NCBI GenBank assembly: GCA_016928495.1
Contig: JAFGKQ010000120.1
Span: 1-7,482, forward strand
Direction of reading: 5' to 3'
Length of the DNA: 7,482 nt
Source of the DNA: Candidatus Fermentibacterales bacterium
Lineage (GTDB): Bacteria > Fermentibacterota > Fermentibacteria > Fermentibacterales > JAFGKQ01
Every line of letters starts with the position of its first letter. Within the stretch, counting starts at the first letter, position 1. The position numbers and the translations under genes were made by a program. Positions 1-5,448 of this stretch are shown here, piece after piece. The notes under the pieces are model-generated. The model was given only the letters and a program-made list of their open reading frames with translations, had not been told where the DNA came from and made no database searches.

Positions 1-828
1 GGAGGCCCCGCTTGCCTGCATCGCCAGGCAGGCCAGCTTCCCGGGAAGCTGGGATAGCGGGGCTACGTACCCATAGCCTCCCAGGCCGTCGAAGACCTCG
101 AGCCTGATAGCGGAGTAGATGGCAAGGGCTGCAAGGATCGAGGCGCCGAGAGCGATCCCCGGGACCCTGCGCCGCGAGACGCATGGGAGCAGGATCCAGG
201 CGGCCGGAACGGCCGCCGCCGCCGCCAGGCCCAGCTCCTTGGCCCACATGGCCAGCAGGACCAGGAGGCCGACCAGAATCGCGGGGCCGATCCGGCGGGT
301 CTCCCCGCCCCCTGAGCAGGGCCGCAGCAGAACGAGCAGCGCAGCCAGGGAGAGCAGGGTTGCCAGGATGTCGCCCCTGTTCGATACGATGCCCCATGCC
401 TCGACCGTCGCGGGGTGCGCGGCGAAGAGCAGGCTCGAAGCGAGCCCCGCCCTTCGGGAGTGTGTCAGCCGGACCACCATCAGGCCCGCCAGGGTGGCGC
501 AGGCGGCGTGGAGCAGGAGATTCACCAGCGCGTAACCGGGGAACCAGCCATTCCAGGCGGCATGCTCCGCCAGCACGACCAGGCTGGTCACCGGCCTGAA
601 GAACCCGGTCCTGGAGCCATCCTCCAGCGTGTCGCTCCAGCTGTCGAGGAGGTAGTCGTCTATCTCCTGCCCGTGCCGGAGGGGGATGAGGAAGCTCATG
701 AACTCCTGCCCGGCGGGGAATGCCCGGACGGCGGGATGACCCACGGCGAGAGTCATCAGGAGGGCGCAGACGGCAATGCCGGCAAGAGAGAGGCGTCGCT
801 GACTCGGCTGCATCTCCGACCAGGGCAT
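1..828 (-). CDS. GT-C superfamily membrane glycosyltransferase (TMTC/PMT-like), 3' end outside window
   Basis: The N-terminal 276 residues of a polytopic membrane protein lie here; the C-terminus is beyond base 1. Visible in the sequence: a first hydrophobic segment at about residues 14-35, an Asp pair in the following extracytoplasmic loop (D57-D58, 'IDDYLLD'), FFRPV at 76-80, the segment 'LVNLLLHAA' at 101-109, 'LLFAAHPATVEAW' at 133-145, 'SNRGD' at 149-153, and 'AKELGL' at 196-201. This order (loop acidic residues, F/Y-R-P, N-LLH, HP-x-x-E-W, R-x-D, K-E) is typical of GT-C enzymes of the TMTC and dolichyl-phosphate-mannose-dependent mannosyltransferase type. These use a polyprenyl-phosphate sugar and transfer it on the outer face of the membrane to protein or glycan. 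Several further hydrophobic segments follow (about 109-120, 154-168, 182-195, 200-215, 223-240). TMTC-type proteins often carry TPR repeats C-terminally, which would lie outside the window. ATG 828 is the chosen start. An in-frame ATG at 948 sits inside the candidate -10 box, and another in-frame ATG exists at 813. No ideal ribosome-binding site is seen. The gene is divergent from the GT2 at 1081. Donor and acceptor are unknown. Confidence 0.75.
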   Translation of the reverse strand, partial: MPWSEMQPSQRRLSLAGIAVCALLMTLAVGHPAVRAFPAGQEFMSFLIPLRHGQEIDDYLLDSWSDTLEDGSRTGFFRPVTSLVVLAEHAAWNGWFPGYALVNLLLHAACATLAGLMVVRLTHSRRAGLASSLLFAAHPATVEAWGIVSNRGDILATLLSLAALLVLLRPCSGGGETRRIGPAILVGLLVLLAMWAKELGLAAAAAVPAAWILLPCVSRRRVPGIALGASILAALAIYSAIRLEVFDGLGGYGYVAPLSQLPGKLACLAMQASGAS

Positions 829-946
829 CGCTGCTCGCACCGCCTTCCGCTCGAGATCCGGCTGTCCGGGCCAGGCGCAGGCGCCGGGAGCGGCGGCTGT
901 CACGCCGCCAGTGGGTCTGGCCGGCACCACGACCCGCGCGGTCGCC

Positions 947-976
947 ATTATACGAGCGGGCGCTCAGGGCCAGCAA
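947..976 (-). promoter_or_regulatory. Candidate sigma70-type promoter for the leftward GT-C gene
   Basis: On the minus strand a perfect TATAAT (947-952) is preceded, after an 18-nt spacer, by TTGCTG (971-976), which matches three of six positions of the -35 consensus. A start site about 7 nt downstream would fall near 940. That leaves a leader of roughly 110 nt before ATG 828 and would exclude the in-frame ATG at 948, which is formed by the -10 hexamer itself. Sigma-factor preferences of this organism are unknown, so the assignment rests on the hexamers and position only. Confidence 0.4.
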
Positions 977-1000
977 CCGCGACCTTGCCTCCCGCGAGGT

Positions 1001-1030
1001 ATTCTGCGTAAGCTTGTTGAGATTCTGCGT
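1001..1030. repeat. 9-bp direct repeat ATTCTGCGT, 21-bp period
   Basis: ATTCTGCGT occurs at 1001-1009 and again at 1022-1030, so the copies start 21 bp apart, about two helical turns, on the same DNA face. The pair lies between the two divergent starts, where a regulator binding site would be expected. Two copies of nine bases could also arise by chance or local duplication, so an operator role is only a suggestion. Confidence 0.35.
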
Positions 1031-1080
1031 GGTCTTTCAGTCCGGAGTCTCCGCACCAGCACCCGGGAGCGTGGCCGCCA

Positions 1081-1824
1081 GTGGAGCCGAAGAGCATCTC
1101 AGTCGTCGTTCCCGTCTATAACGAGGAGCAGAACGCAGCGGCCGCCGTGAGGTCCCTCGACGCGGTTCTGTCACGCGGCTTCAAGGATTTCGAGATAGTG
1201 ATCGTGGAGAGCGGCAGCACCGATGGAACGGCAGCGATAGCCGATGAGCTGGCCCGCTCCAACGAGAGGATCAGGGTGCTCCACCAGAACCGCAGAGAGG
1301 GCCTGGGAAGCGCCATAAGGCTCGGCTTCGCCTCTGCCCTGAAGGACTACGTCCTCTACGTGGATGGCGACGAGCCCTTCGACGTGGCGGACATAGCCAC
1401 CAGGGTCCTTCCGCTCCTGGGCGATTTCCGCGCGGTGATAGGCTACAGGATCGGCAAGAGGGAGAGCTTCAGGAGGAAGCTCTACTCCTGGACCTACAAC
1501 AGGCTGGTCCAGCTCCTCTTCCGGCTGGACGTGAGGGACGTCAACTTCTCCATGAAGGTCATCGAGAGGAAGTTGCTGCAGTCGCTCGAGCTTACCTCCA
1601 ACGGCTGTTTCTACGACGCGGAGCTGATCGCGGAGCTCCGGAGGCGAGGAATCGAGATAAAGCAGATCGGCTTCGAGTACGTTCCCAGGGGCCGCGGCAG
1701 GTCTTCGCTCGATCGCCCCTCCGTGATCCTGGGCATACTGCGGGAGATGCTCTCCTACCTCCTCAGAAGGGGAAGCGGCAGCAGACGCATCGATGCAGTC
1801 CCGCCCGGCCCTTCGGCGAGTTGA
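1081..1824 (+). CDS. Family 2 glycosyltransferase, polyprenyl-phosphate-mannose-synthase-like
   Basis: The predicted protein is 247 residues, a single GT-A fold domain. Visible motifs: the Rossmann-like opening 'SVVVPVYNEEQN' (7-18), 'IVESGSTDGT' (41-50) where most GT2 enzymes have D-D/D-G at the nucleotide site, 'GLGSAIRLGF' (74-83), the metal-binding 'DGDEPFD' (95-101) in place of the usual DADxQ/S, 'GYRIGKR' (121-127), 'YNRLVQLLFRLDVRDVNFSMKVI' in two parts at 139-161, and a basic R-G-R-S-S-L (204-210 region). The layout from GLG through the late R-x-S motif matches DPM1/Ppm1-type synthases, which transfer a sugar from an NDP-sugar to polyprenyl phosphate at the cytoplasmic membrane face. 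No C-terminal membrane helices are seen, unlike GtrB-type enzymes, so it is probably peripheral. The start is GTG with GGGAG at 1065-1069, 11 nt upstream; the fold begins at residue 6, so little N-terminal extension is possible. It precedes the nucleotide-sugar genes by 60 nt and is divergent from a GT-C that could use its product. Donor sugar is unknown. Confidence 0.8.
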   Translation: MEPKSISVVVPVYNEEQNAAAAVRSLDAVLSRGFKDFEIVIVESGSTDGTAAIADELARSNERIRVLHQNRREGLGSAIRLGFASALKDYVLYVDGDEPFDVADIATRVLPLLGDFRAVIGYRIGKRESFRRKLYSWTYNRLVQLLFRLDVRDVNFSMKVIERKLLQSLELTSNGCFYDAELIAELRRRGIEIKQIGFEYVPRGRGRSSLDRPSVILGILREMLSYLLRRGSGSRRIDAVPPGPSAS

Positions 1825-1849
1825 CACCCGATTCACCCCGGAGTACCGT
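1821..1849 (+). promoter_or_regulatory. Candidate internal promoter ahead of the nucleotide-sugar genes
   Basis: A perfect TTGACA (1821-1826) overlaps the GT2 stop codon and is followed, with an optimal 17-nt spacer, by TACCGT (1844-1849), which keeps the first two and last bases of the -10 consensus. Transcription would begin near 1856, upstream of the strong AGGAGG at 1874-1879 of the next gene. The -10 match is weak, so the three SDR/nucleotidyltransferase genes may simply be co-transcribed with the GT2. Confidence 0.25.
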
Positions 1850-1884
1850 TCTGTCTGATCCCTCGAAGCGGCCAGGAGGTCTCG

Positions 1885-2886
1885 ATGTCTGATCCTGCGG
1901 GGCGCAGGGTGCTGGTCACTGGTGCCGGCGGCTTCATCGGCCATCATCTGGTCGCCTCTCTGCTCGACGAAGGTTACGAGGTGGTCGCCTTCCTGCGCTA
2001 CACGTCGGGCGGCGGCCACGGGCTTCTCTCCCTGCTTCCTCCGCGCCTGGCGGGCCGCTACGAGGCCGTTCTGGGCGATCTGAGGGACTTCGAGTCGGTT
2101 CGAAGAGCGATGAGAGGCTGCTCCGCGGTTCTCCACCTGGGCGCTCTGATAGGGATTCCCTACTCCTACGACAGCCCTTCGGACGTGTTCGGCGTGAACG
2201 CCATGGGAACGCTCAACGTCCTTCAGGCCGCCAGGGACACCGACAGCATAGAGAGGATCGTGATCACCTCCACGAGCGAGGTCTACGGAACGGTCGGTGA
2301 GGGGCTGATCACCGAGGAGCACCCTCTGCGGGCCCAGTCTCCCTACGCCGCCAGCAAGATAGCAGCCGACCAGCTCGCTCTCAGCTTCCACAGGAGCTTT
2401 GGCCTCCCGGTCGCGATCTGCCGCCCGTTCAACACCTTCGGCCCCGGCCAGTCGGCCAGGGCCGTGGTGCCAACGATCGTCTCGCAGGCGCTCTGGGAAG
2501 ACAGGATAGCGCTGGGCTCCCTGCACCCGGTCAGGGATCTCAGCTACGTCACGGACATAGCGGGCGCCTTCCTGTGCATGCTCCGCGCGGACGGCATCGA
2601 AGGCAGGACCATCCAGTTCGGGTCGGGGGAGGGAGTCTCGGTGGGCGACCTCGCCGGCATGATCATCGAGATCGCAGGGCGTGCGGGGCTGCCCGTAGTG
2701 GAGGACGAGAGCAGGATCAGGCCCGGCGCCAGCGAGGTCGGAAGGCTGGTCGCCTCCACCGCCCTGGCGGAGAGCCTCACTGGCTGGGGGCCCTCGATCG
2801 GCCTCAGGCAAGGCCTGGAGCTCACCGTGGACTGGGTTTCGGGGCACCCCGGCCTCTACCCCTCGCCGGGGCTCTACAGGACATGA
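1885..2886 (+). CDS. LegB/ArnA-like extended SDR, probable NDP-hexose(amine) 4,6-dehydratase
   Basis: The 333-residue protein has the length and order of an NAD-dependent extended short-chain dehydrogenase/reductase. NAD site: 'TGAGGFIG' (12-19). Acidic site: 'GDLRD' (64-68). Active site: 'TSTSEVYG' (128-135) with Glu132 retained, as in 4,6-dehydratases and ArnA/UXS decarboxylases, and Y154-x-x-x-K158 ('SPYAASK'). Substrate-side motifs: 'ALIGIPYSY' (87-95), 'RPFNTFGPGQSARAVVPTI' (180-198), 'LGSLHPVRDLSYV' (210-222), 'RPGASEV' (279-285). The GIPYSY, FNTxGPxQSARAVxPTI and GSLxPxRD strings are characteristic of LegB, which makes an NDP-4-keto-6-deoxy-HexNAc in legionaminic acid synthesis. The start is fixed by AGGAGG at 1874-1879, 5 nt before ATG. 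The stop overlaps the next ATG (ATGA). The LegC aminotransferase usually found with LegB is absent; the next genes are a nucleotidyltransferase and a reductase-like SDR, so the end product is probably not legionaminic acid. A decarboxylase role is the main alternative. Confidence 0.78.
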   Translation: MSDPAGRRVLVTGAGGFIGHHLVASLLDEGYEVVAFLRYTSGGGHGLLSLLPPRLAGRYEAVLGDLRDFESVRRAMRGCSAVLHLGALIGIPYSYDSPSDVFGVNAMGTLNVLQAARDTDSIERIVITSTSEVYGTVGEGLITEEHPLRAQSPYAASKIAADQLALSFHRSFGLPVAICRPFNTFGPGQSARAVVPTIVSQALWEDRIALGSLHPVRDLSYVTDIAGAFLCMLRADGIEGRTIQFGSGEGVSVGDLAGMIIEIAGRAGLPVVEDESRIRPGASEVGRLVASTALAESLTGWGPSIGLRQGLELTVDWVSGHPGLYPSPGLYRT

Positions 2887-3632
2887 CCGCTCAGGGGGCC
2901 CCTCGCACAGCCGTCATCCTCGCCGGGGGCCTGGGCACCCGCCTGGCGCCCTACACGGCGGTCTTCCCGAAACCGCTGGTGCCAATAGGGCAGTACCCCG
3001 TGATGGACATCCTGGTCAGGCAGCTCGCCGCCGCTGGATTCTCCCGGCTGTGGTTCTCCGTGGGCCATCTGGCCGAGCTCGTGGAGGCCTACTTTCTCAA
3101 TCACCCCCTGAGAGCCGCCTCCGACCTGGAGATAGACTACATCAGGGAGCACGAGCCGCTCGGCACTGCCGGGTCCCTGCGGCTGGCAGGAGACCGCCTT
3201 CCGGAGGCATTCCTCGTTCTCAACGGGGACATACTGACGGACGTCGACTTCGCGGCGATGCTCGAGCGTCACGTGAGCAGCGGGGCAGCGCTCACGATCG
3301 CTTCCCACGGGAAGCACCTCACGTTGCCGCTGGGAGTGATCGAGCAGGCCTCCGGAAGGGTCACCGGGTACGTCGAGAAGCCCTCGCTCGAGTACGAGGT
3401 CAGCATGGGCATCTACGCCTACTCGAGAAGGGCCCTCGAGTACATCCCGGAGTCGGGCCCGTTCGACCTTCCCGAGCTGGTCCACCGGCTGCTCGAGGCC
3501 GGCGAGACCGTTCTGCGTGACCTTGCCGACGAGAGCTGCTCCTGGCACGACATAGGCAACCCCGACGACTACGCCGCCGCACAGCAGTCCTTTCGGGACG
3601 CGCCCTCGAGATACCTTCCGGACCTCCCTTGA
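2883..3632 (+). CDS. Sugar-1-phosphate nucleotidyltransferase (NDP-sugar pyrophosphorylase)
   Basis: The chosen ATG gives 249 residues, a complete single-domain NTP_transferase. Its start overlaps the stop of the preceding SDR (ATGA); the longer open frame to 2574 only reads through that gene out of frame. Motifs: 'LAGGLGTRL' (13-21), which binds the nucleotide triphosphate, 'FPKPLVPIG' (28-36) with its catalytic lysine, 'EPLGTAGSL' (91-99), 'LNGDIL' (113-118) with the metal-binding Asp, 'GYVEKP' (162-167), 'SMGIYAYSRRAL' (174-185) and 'WHDIGNPDDY' (221-230). The family forms NDP-sugar and pyrophosphate from NTP and sugar-1-phosphate in the cytoplasm. The overall pattern is closest to mannose-1-phosphate guanylyltransferase-like and PtmE-like enzymes, but there is no N-terminal CBS pair as in PtmE and no C-terminal left-handed beta-helix as in GlmU/GMPP. 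It would supply the nucleotide sugar consumed by the flanking SDRs. Nucleotide and sugar specificity cannot be read from the sequence. Confidence 0.85.
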   Translation: MTAQGAPRTAVILAGGLGTRLAPYTAVFPKPLVPIGQYPVMDILVRQLAAAGFSRLWFSVGHLAELVEAYFLNHPLRAASDLEIDYIREHEPLGTAGSLRLAGDRLPEAFLVLNGDILTDVDFAAMLERHVSSGAALTIASHGKHLTLPLGVIEQASGRVTGYVEKPSLEYEVSMGIYAYSRRALEYIPESGPFDLPELVHRLLEAGETVLRDLADESCSWHDIGNPDDYAAAQQSFRDAPSRYLPDLP

Positions 3633-4579
3633 GAGTAGCGATATCCGGGGCTTCAGGCTTCCTCGGGCGACACCTGACGGATGCCCTGCTCTCGGCCCGC
3701 ACGGATGGGGCCCCGATGGAGCTGCTCCTGATGGACGCCCGGCCTCCGGAGCCGCCCGGGGCGGAGATCGCTTGTGGGTCAGTCGAGCTGGTCCGCTGCG
3801 ACCTGCTGCGGCCGGCCGGGGAGGTCGTGAGACAGCTCCGTGGACGCAGGGTGGACGTGCTGATACACCTCGCGGGACTGACCAGGCACGCGGACGAGTC
3901 CTTCCTGGTGGAAGCCAACATGCGCATGACCGGCACCCTGCTCGACGCGATCGATGCGGAGCGGACGATCGTCACGAGCTCGTCGGCGGTCTACGGCCAG
4001 CCCGCCGAGCCGGAGCGGACGATCGGAGAGCAGTATCCCGTCTCCCCGGTAACGGCCTACGGCAGGAGCTGCGCGGCCAGGGAGCGGGCGGCCGTCGAGG
4101 CCCTCCCTGCTTCCCGTCTTTTCGTTCTGCGGCTGTTCAACCTGGCGGGCCCGGGACAGCAGCCCGTGATGCTGATCCCTACCGTGGCCTCGAAGCTGGC
4201 GAGGATGGAGGCCGGGCTGGAGCCCCGGCTTCTCCGGCTGGGCCAGCTCGACAACGTAAGGGACTACGTGGACGTGAGGGACGCGGCGCGTGCGATCTCC
4301 CTGCTCTCGACGACACCCGGGGGGGCCAGGATCCCTCCCGTGATGAACGTGTGCTCCGGCAAAGGGGTCTCCGGGCATGACGTGGTCGGAAGGCTCATCG
4401 GGATGTCGGAGGTCACACCGGAGATAAGGGCCTCGGGAGCCTATCCCGGTTCCTCTCCGGTCAGCCGCATCGTGGGAGACGGAAGGCTCATCGGGAGGGT
4501 GATCGGATGGAGGCCTGCGGTCGCTCTGGAGCGGACCCTGACGGATGTGCTGGACTACTTCAGGGCGCACAGCGCATGA
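3629..4579 (+). CDS. RMD-like extended SDR (probable NDP-4-keto-6-deoxyhexose reductase) lacking the catalytic lysine
   Basis: The 316-residue protein starts with TTG in a TTGA overlap with the preceding stop. The start is fixed because the NAD(P) motif 'GASGFLG' is at 7-13 and no ATG or GTG lies nearby in frame. Further motifs: 'VDVLIHLAG' (75-83), 'TSSSAVYG' (116-123) with Ala120 where dehydratases keep Glu, 'LRLFNLAGPGQQ' (167-178), 'LGQLDNVRDYVDVRDAARA' (204-222), 'NVCSGKGVS' (240-248) and 'IGWRP' (292-296). The FNxxGPGQ, GxLDxxRDxxDVRDxxRA and NVCSGxGVS strings are those of GDP-6-deoxy-D-mannose reductases (RMD), which reduce the 4-keto group to give GDP-D-rhamnose. The notable departure is Tyr144-Gly-Arg-Ser-Cys148 (codon TGC at 4070-4072): the lysine of YxxxK is missing although the surrounding alignment is intact. 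It may be inactive, use another residue, or act as an epimerase or binding partner. It is last in the cassette. The closest alternative call is a generic GalE-like epimerase. Confidence 0.75.
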   Translation: MRVAISGASGFLGRHLTDALLSARTDGAPMELLLMDARPPEPPGAEIACGSVELVRCDLLRPAGEVVRQLRGRRVDVLIHLAGLTRHADESFLVEANMRMTGTLLDAIDAERTIVTSSSAVYGQPAEPERTIGEQYPVSPVTAYGRSCAARERAAVEALPASRLFVLRLFNLAGPGQQPVMLIPTVASKLARMEAGLEPRLLRLGQLDNVRDYVDVRDAARAISLLSTTPGGARIPPVMNVCSGKGVSGHDVVGRLIGMSEVTPEIRASGAYPGSSPVSRIVGDGRLIGRVIGWRPAVALERTLTDVLDYFRAHSA

Positions 4580-4710
4580 GGGGCCGGGGGCGCATGAAAA
4601 AAGGAGGGCGCAACAGATAACTCCGCTCACCCCTTGTGCGGGGGTGGCCGCCCCTGGAGCCTCTTGTTACGCCCCGTGTCAGGGCTTTATGTGCAAACCC
4701 CGGGAGCCTG
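4580..4710. other. Convergent intergenic region with a GC hairpin
   Basis: This 131-nt spacer separates the ends of the rightward sugar cassette and the leftward tatC unit. It contains a perfect 6-bp inverted repeat CACCCC/GGGGTG (4628-4633 and 4641-4646, 7-nt loop) and a weaker GCCC/GGGC hairpin (4671-4685) followed by only three T residues on the plus strand. Neither has the U-tract of a classical intrinsic terminator, so termination may be Rho-dependent or the hairpins may only protect 3' ends. An ATG at 4593 opens an eight-codon frame with no support as a gene. Confidence 0.35.
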
Positions 4711-5448
4711 TCAAGCGACCTCTTCCCCGGCAGCGCCGGTCCTCTTCCCCAGTCCCGTCACCCTCGCCGCCAGCACGCTCAGCTCGAACAGCAGGTAGAG
4801 CGGCGCCGCCAGCATGACCTGGGTCAGCGGGTCCGGAGGGGTCAGGATCGCAGCCGCAACCAGCAGGGCGACTATCACGTGTCTTCTGTAGCGGGCCAGC
4901 GTTGATGGCCTGAGCACGCCAAGGCCCACCAGCAGCAGCACCAGCACGGGCAGCTCGAAGGCCACGCCGAAGACCAGCACCATCCGACCGACGAACCCGA
5001 TGTAGCTAGAGACGCTCCAGCCTCCCCTTATGGTCCCGCCCTCGAAGCTCTGCAGCACCCCGGTGACCGGCTCGAGCATCAGGAACCAGGCGAAGAGGGC
5101 TCCCCCGGCGAAGAGAAGGAAGCACGAGGCCGCCGCCGCGGCGGACACCTTTCTTTCCCTGTCCAGAAGCCCGGGGGAGATGAAGCGCCACAGGTGGTAG
5201 AAGCCGACAGGAGAGCTGAGGATGATGCCTGCCACCAGCGAGACCTTCAGGTGCGCGACCAGGGCCTCGGAGGGGGAAAGGGCGAGAAGCTCGGAGGGGC
5301 CCCTGGAGATGACGAATCCGGTCAGGGTCCTTCCGAAGGCGATCAAGGCGGTCAGGGTCGAGACCGTCAGGACGCCGAGCACCACGAGGATGCGCTGCCT
5401 GAGCTCCTCCAGGTGATCCCAGAAGCTGCCTTCAGGAGATGCCCTCAC
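4711..5448 (-). CDS. tatC: Sec-independent (twin-arginine) protein translocase subunit TatC
   Basis: The chosen GTG at 5448 gives 245 residues, the normal TatC length; a longer open frame to 5550 only reads through aroB. TatC is the six-helix inner-membrane receptor that binds twin-arginine signal peptides and, with TatA, moves folded proteins across the cytoplasmic membrane. Signatures: the N-terminal 'FWDHLEELRQR' (9-19), first helix about 20-38, periplasmic loop, helix 2 about 64-82, 'PVGFYHLWRFISPGL' (80-94) followed by Glu98 of 'DRERK', helix 3 about 103-124, 'AFELPVL' (163-169) with the conserved Glu165, 'YRRH' (187-190), 'ILTPPDPLTQ' (201-210) with Asp206, and the last helix about 211-228. 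These correspond to the signal-peptide-binding Glu and other conserved polar positions of E. coli TatC. GTG overlaps the aroB stop as GTGA, indicating translational coupling. No tatA or tatB is adjacent; these must be elsewhere in the genome. Confidence 0.95.
   Translation of the reverse strand: MRASPEGSFWDHLEELRQRILVVLGVLTVSTLTALIAFGRTLTGFVISRGPSELLALSPSEALVAHLKVSLVAGIILSSPVGFYHLWRFISPGLLDRERKVSAAAAASCFLLFAGGALFAWFLMLEPVTGVLQSFEGGTIRGGWSVSSYIGFVGRMVLVFGVAFELPVLVLLLVGLGVLRPSTLARYRRHVIVALLVAAAILTPPDPLTQVMLAAPLYLLFELSVLAARVTGLGKRTGAAGEEVA

Larger units (their letters stand above)
829..1080. other. Divergent intergenic region between GT-C and GT2 genes
   Basis: About 250 nt separate the two divergent starts. 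The part nearest the GT-C gene (829-948) is open in that gene's frame and may be leader or an N-terminal extension. The rest contains the candidate leftward promoter, a 9-bp direct repeat (1001-1030) and a small GAGC/GCTC inverted repeat at about 954-965. I could not find a convincing -35/-10 pair for the rightward GT2; TTGCCT at 985-990 followed by TAAGCT at 1009-1014 is the best but poor match. No RNA gene or small ORF with good support is visible. Confidence 0.4.

Noticed and set aside
119-1121. Several overlapping plus-strand frames at the left end
   Set aside because: All are low-complexity Arg/Pro/Ala-rich translations antisense to the GT-C gene, whose minus-strand frame shows conserved membrane-protein motifs.
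1171-2847. A 558-codon open frame on the minus strand opposite the GT2 and first SDR genes
   Set aside because: It runs antisense to two clear families, is rich in Arg, Gly, Ala and charged residues with no recognisable motif, and is the kind of long shadow frame common in G+C-rich DNA.
2574-2882. N-terminal extension of the nucleotidyltransferase to an ATG at 2574
   Set aside because: The added 103 residues are an out-of-frame reading of the SDR gene; the nucleotide-binding motif begins 13 residues after ATG 2883, which matches the family.
4070-4072. The missing lysine codon as a simple sequencing error or frameshift
   Set aside because: The frame is continuous with conserved motifs on both sides, and TGC cannot be turned into AAA or AAG by one base change.
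4593-4619. Eight-codon ATG frame with a poly-A and AGGAGG stretch after the last SDR
   Set aside because: It is too short, its purine-rich stretch lies inside rather than before the frame, and no following start codon has a plausible product.
3779-4630. A 283-codon open frame on the minus strand opposite the RMD-like SDR
   Set aside because: Same reasoning: no motifs, proline/arginine/histidine-rich composition, and full overlap with a well-supported gene.
4628-4646. CACCCC/GGGGTG hairpin as an intrinsic terminator
   Set aside because: The stem is only six base pairs and is not followed by a T-tract on either strand, so I list it only as a hairpin in the convergent spacer.
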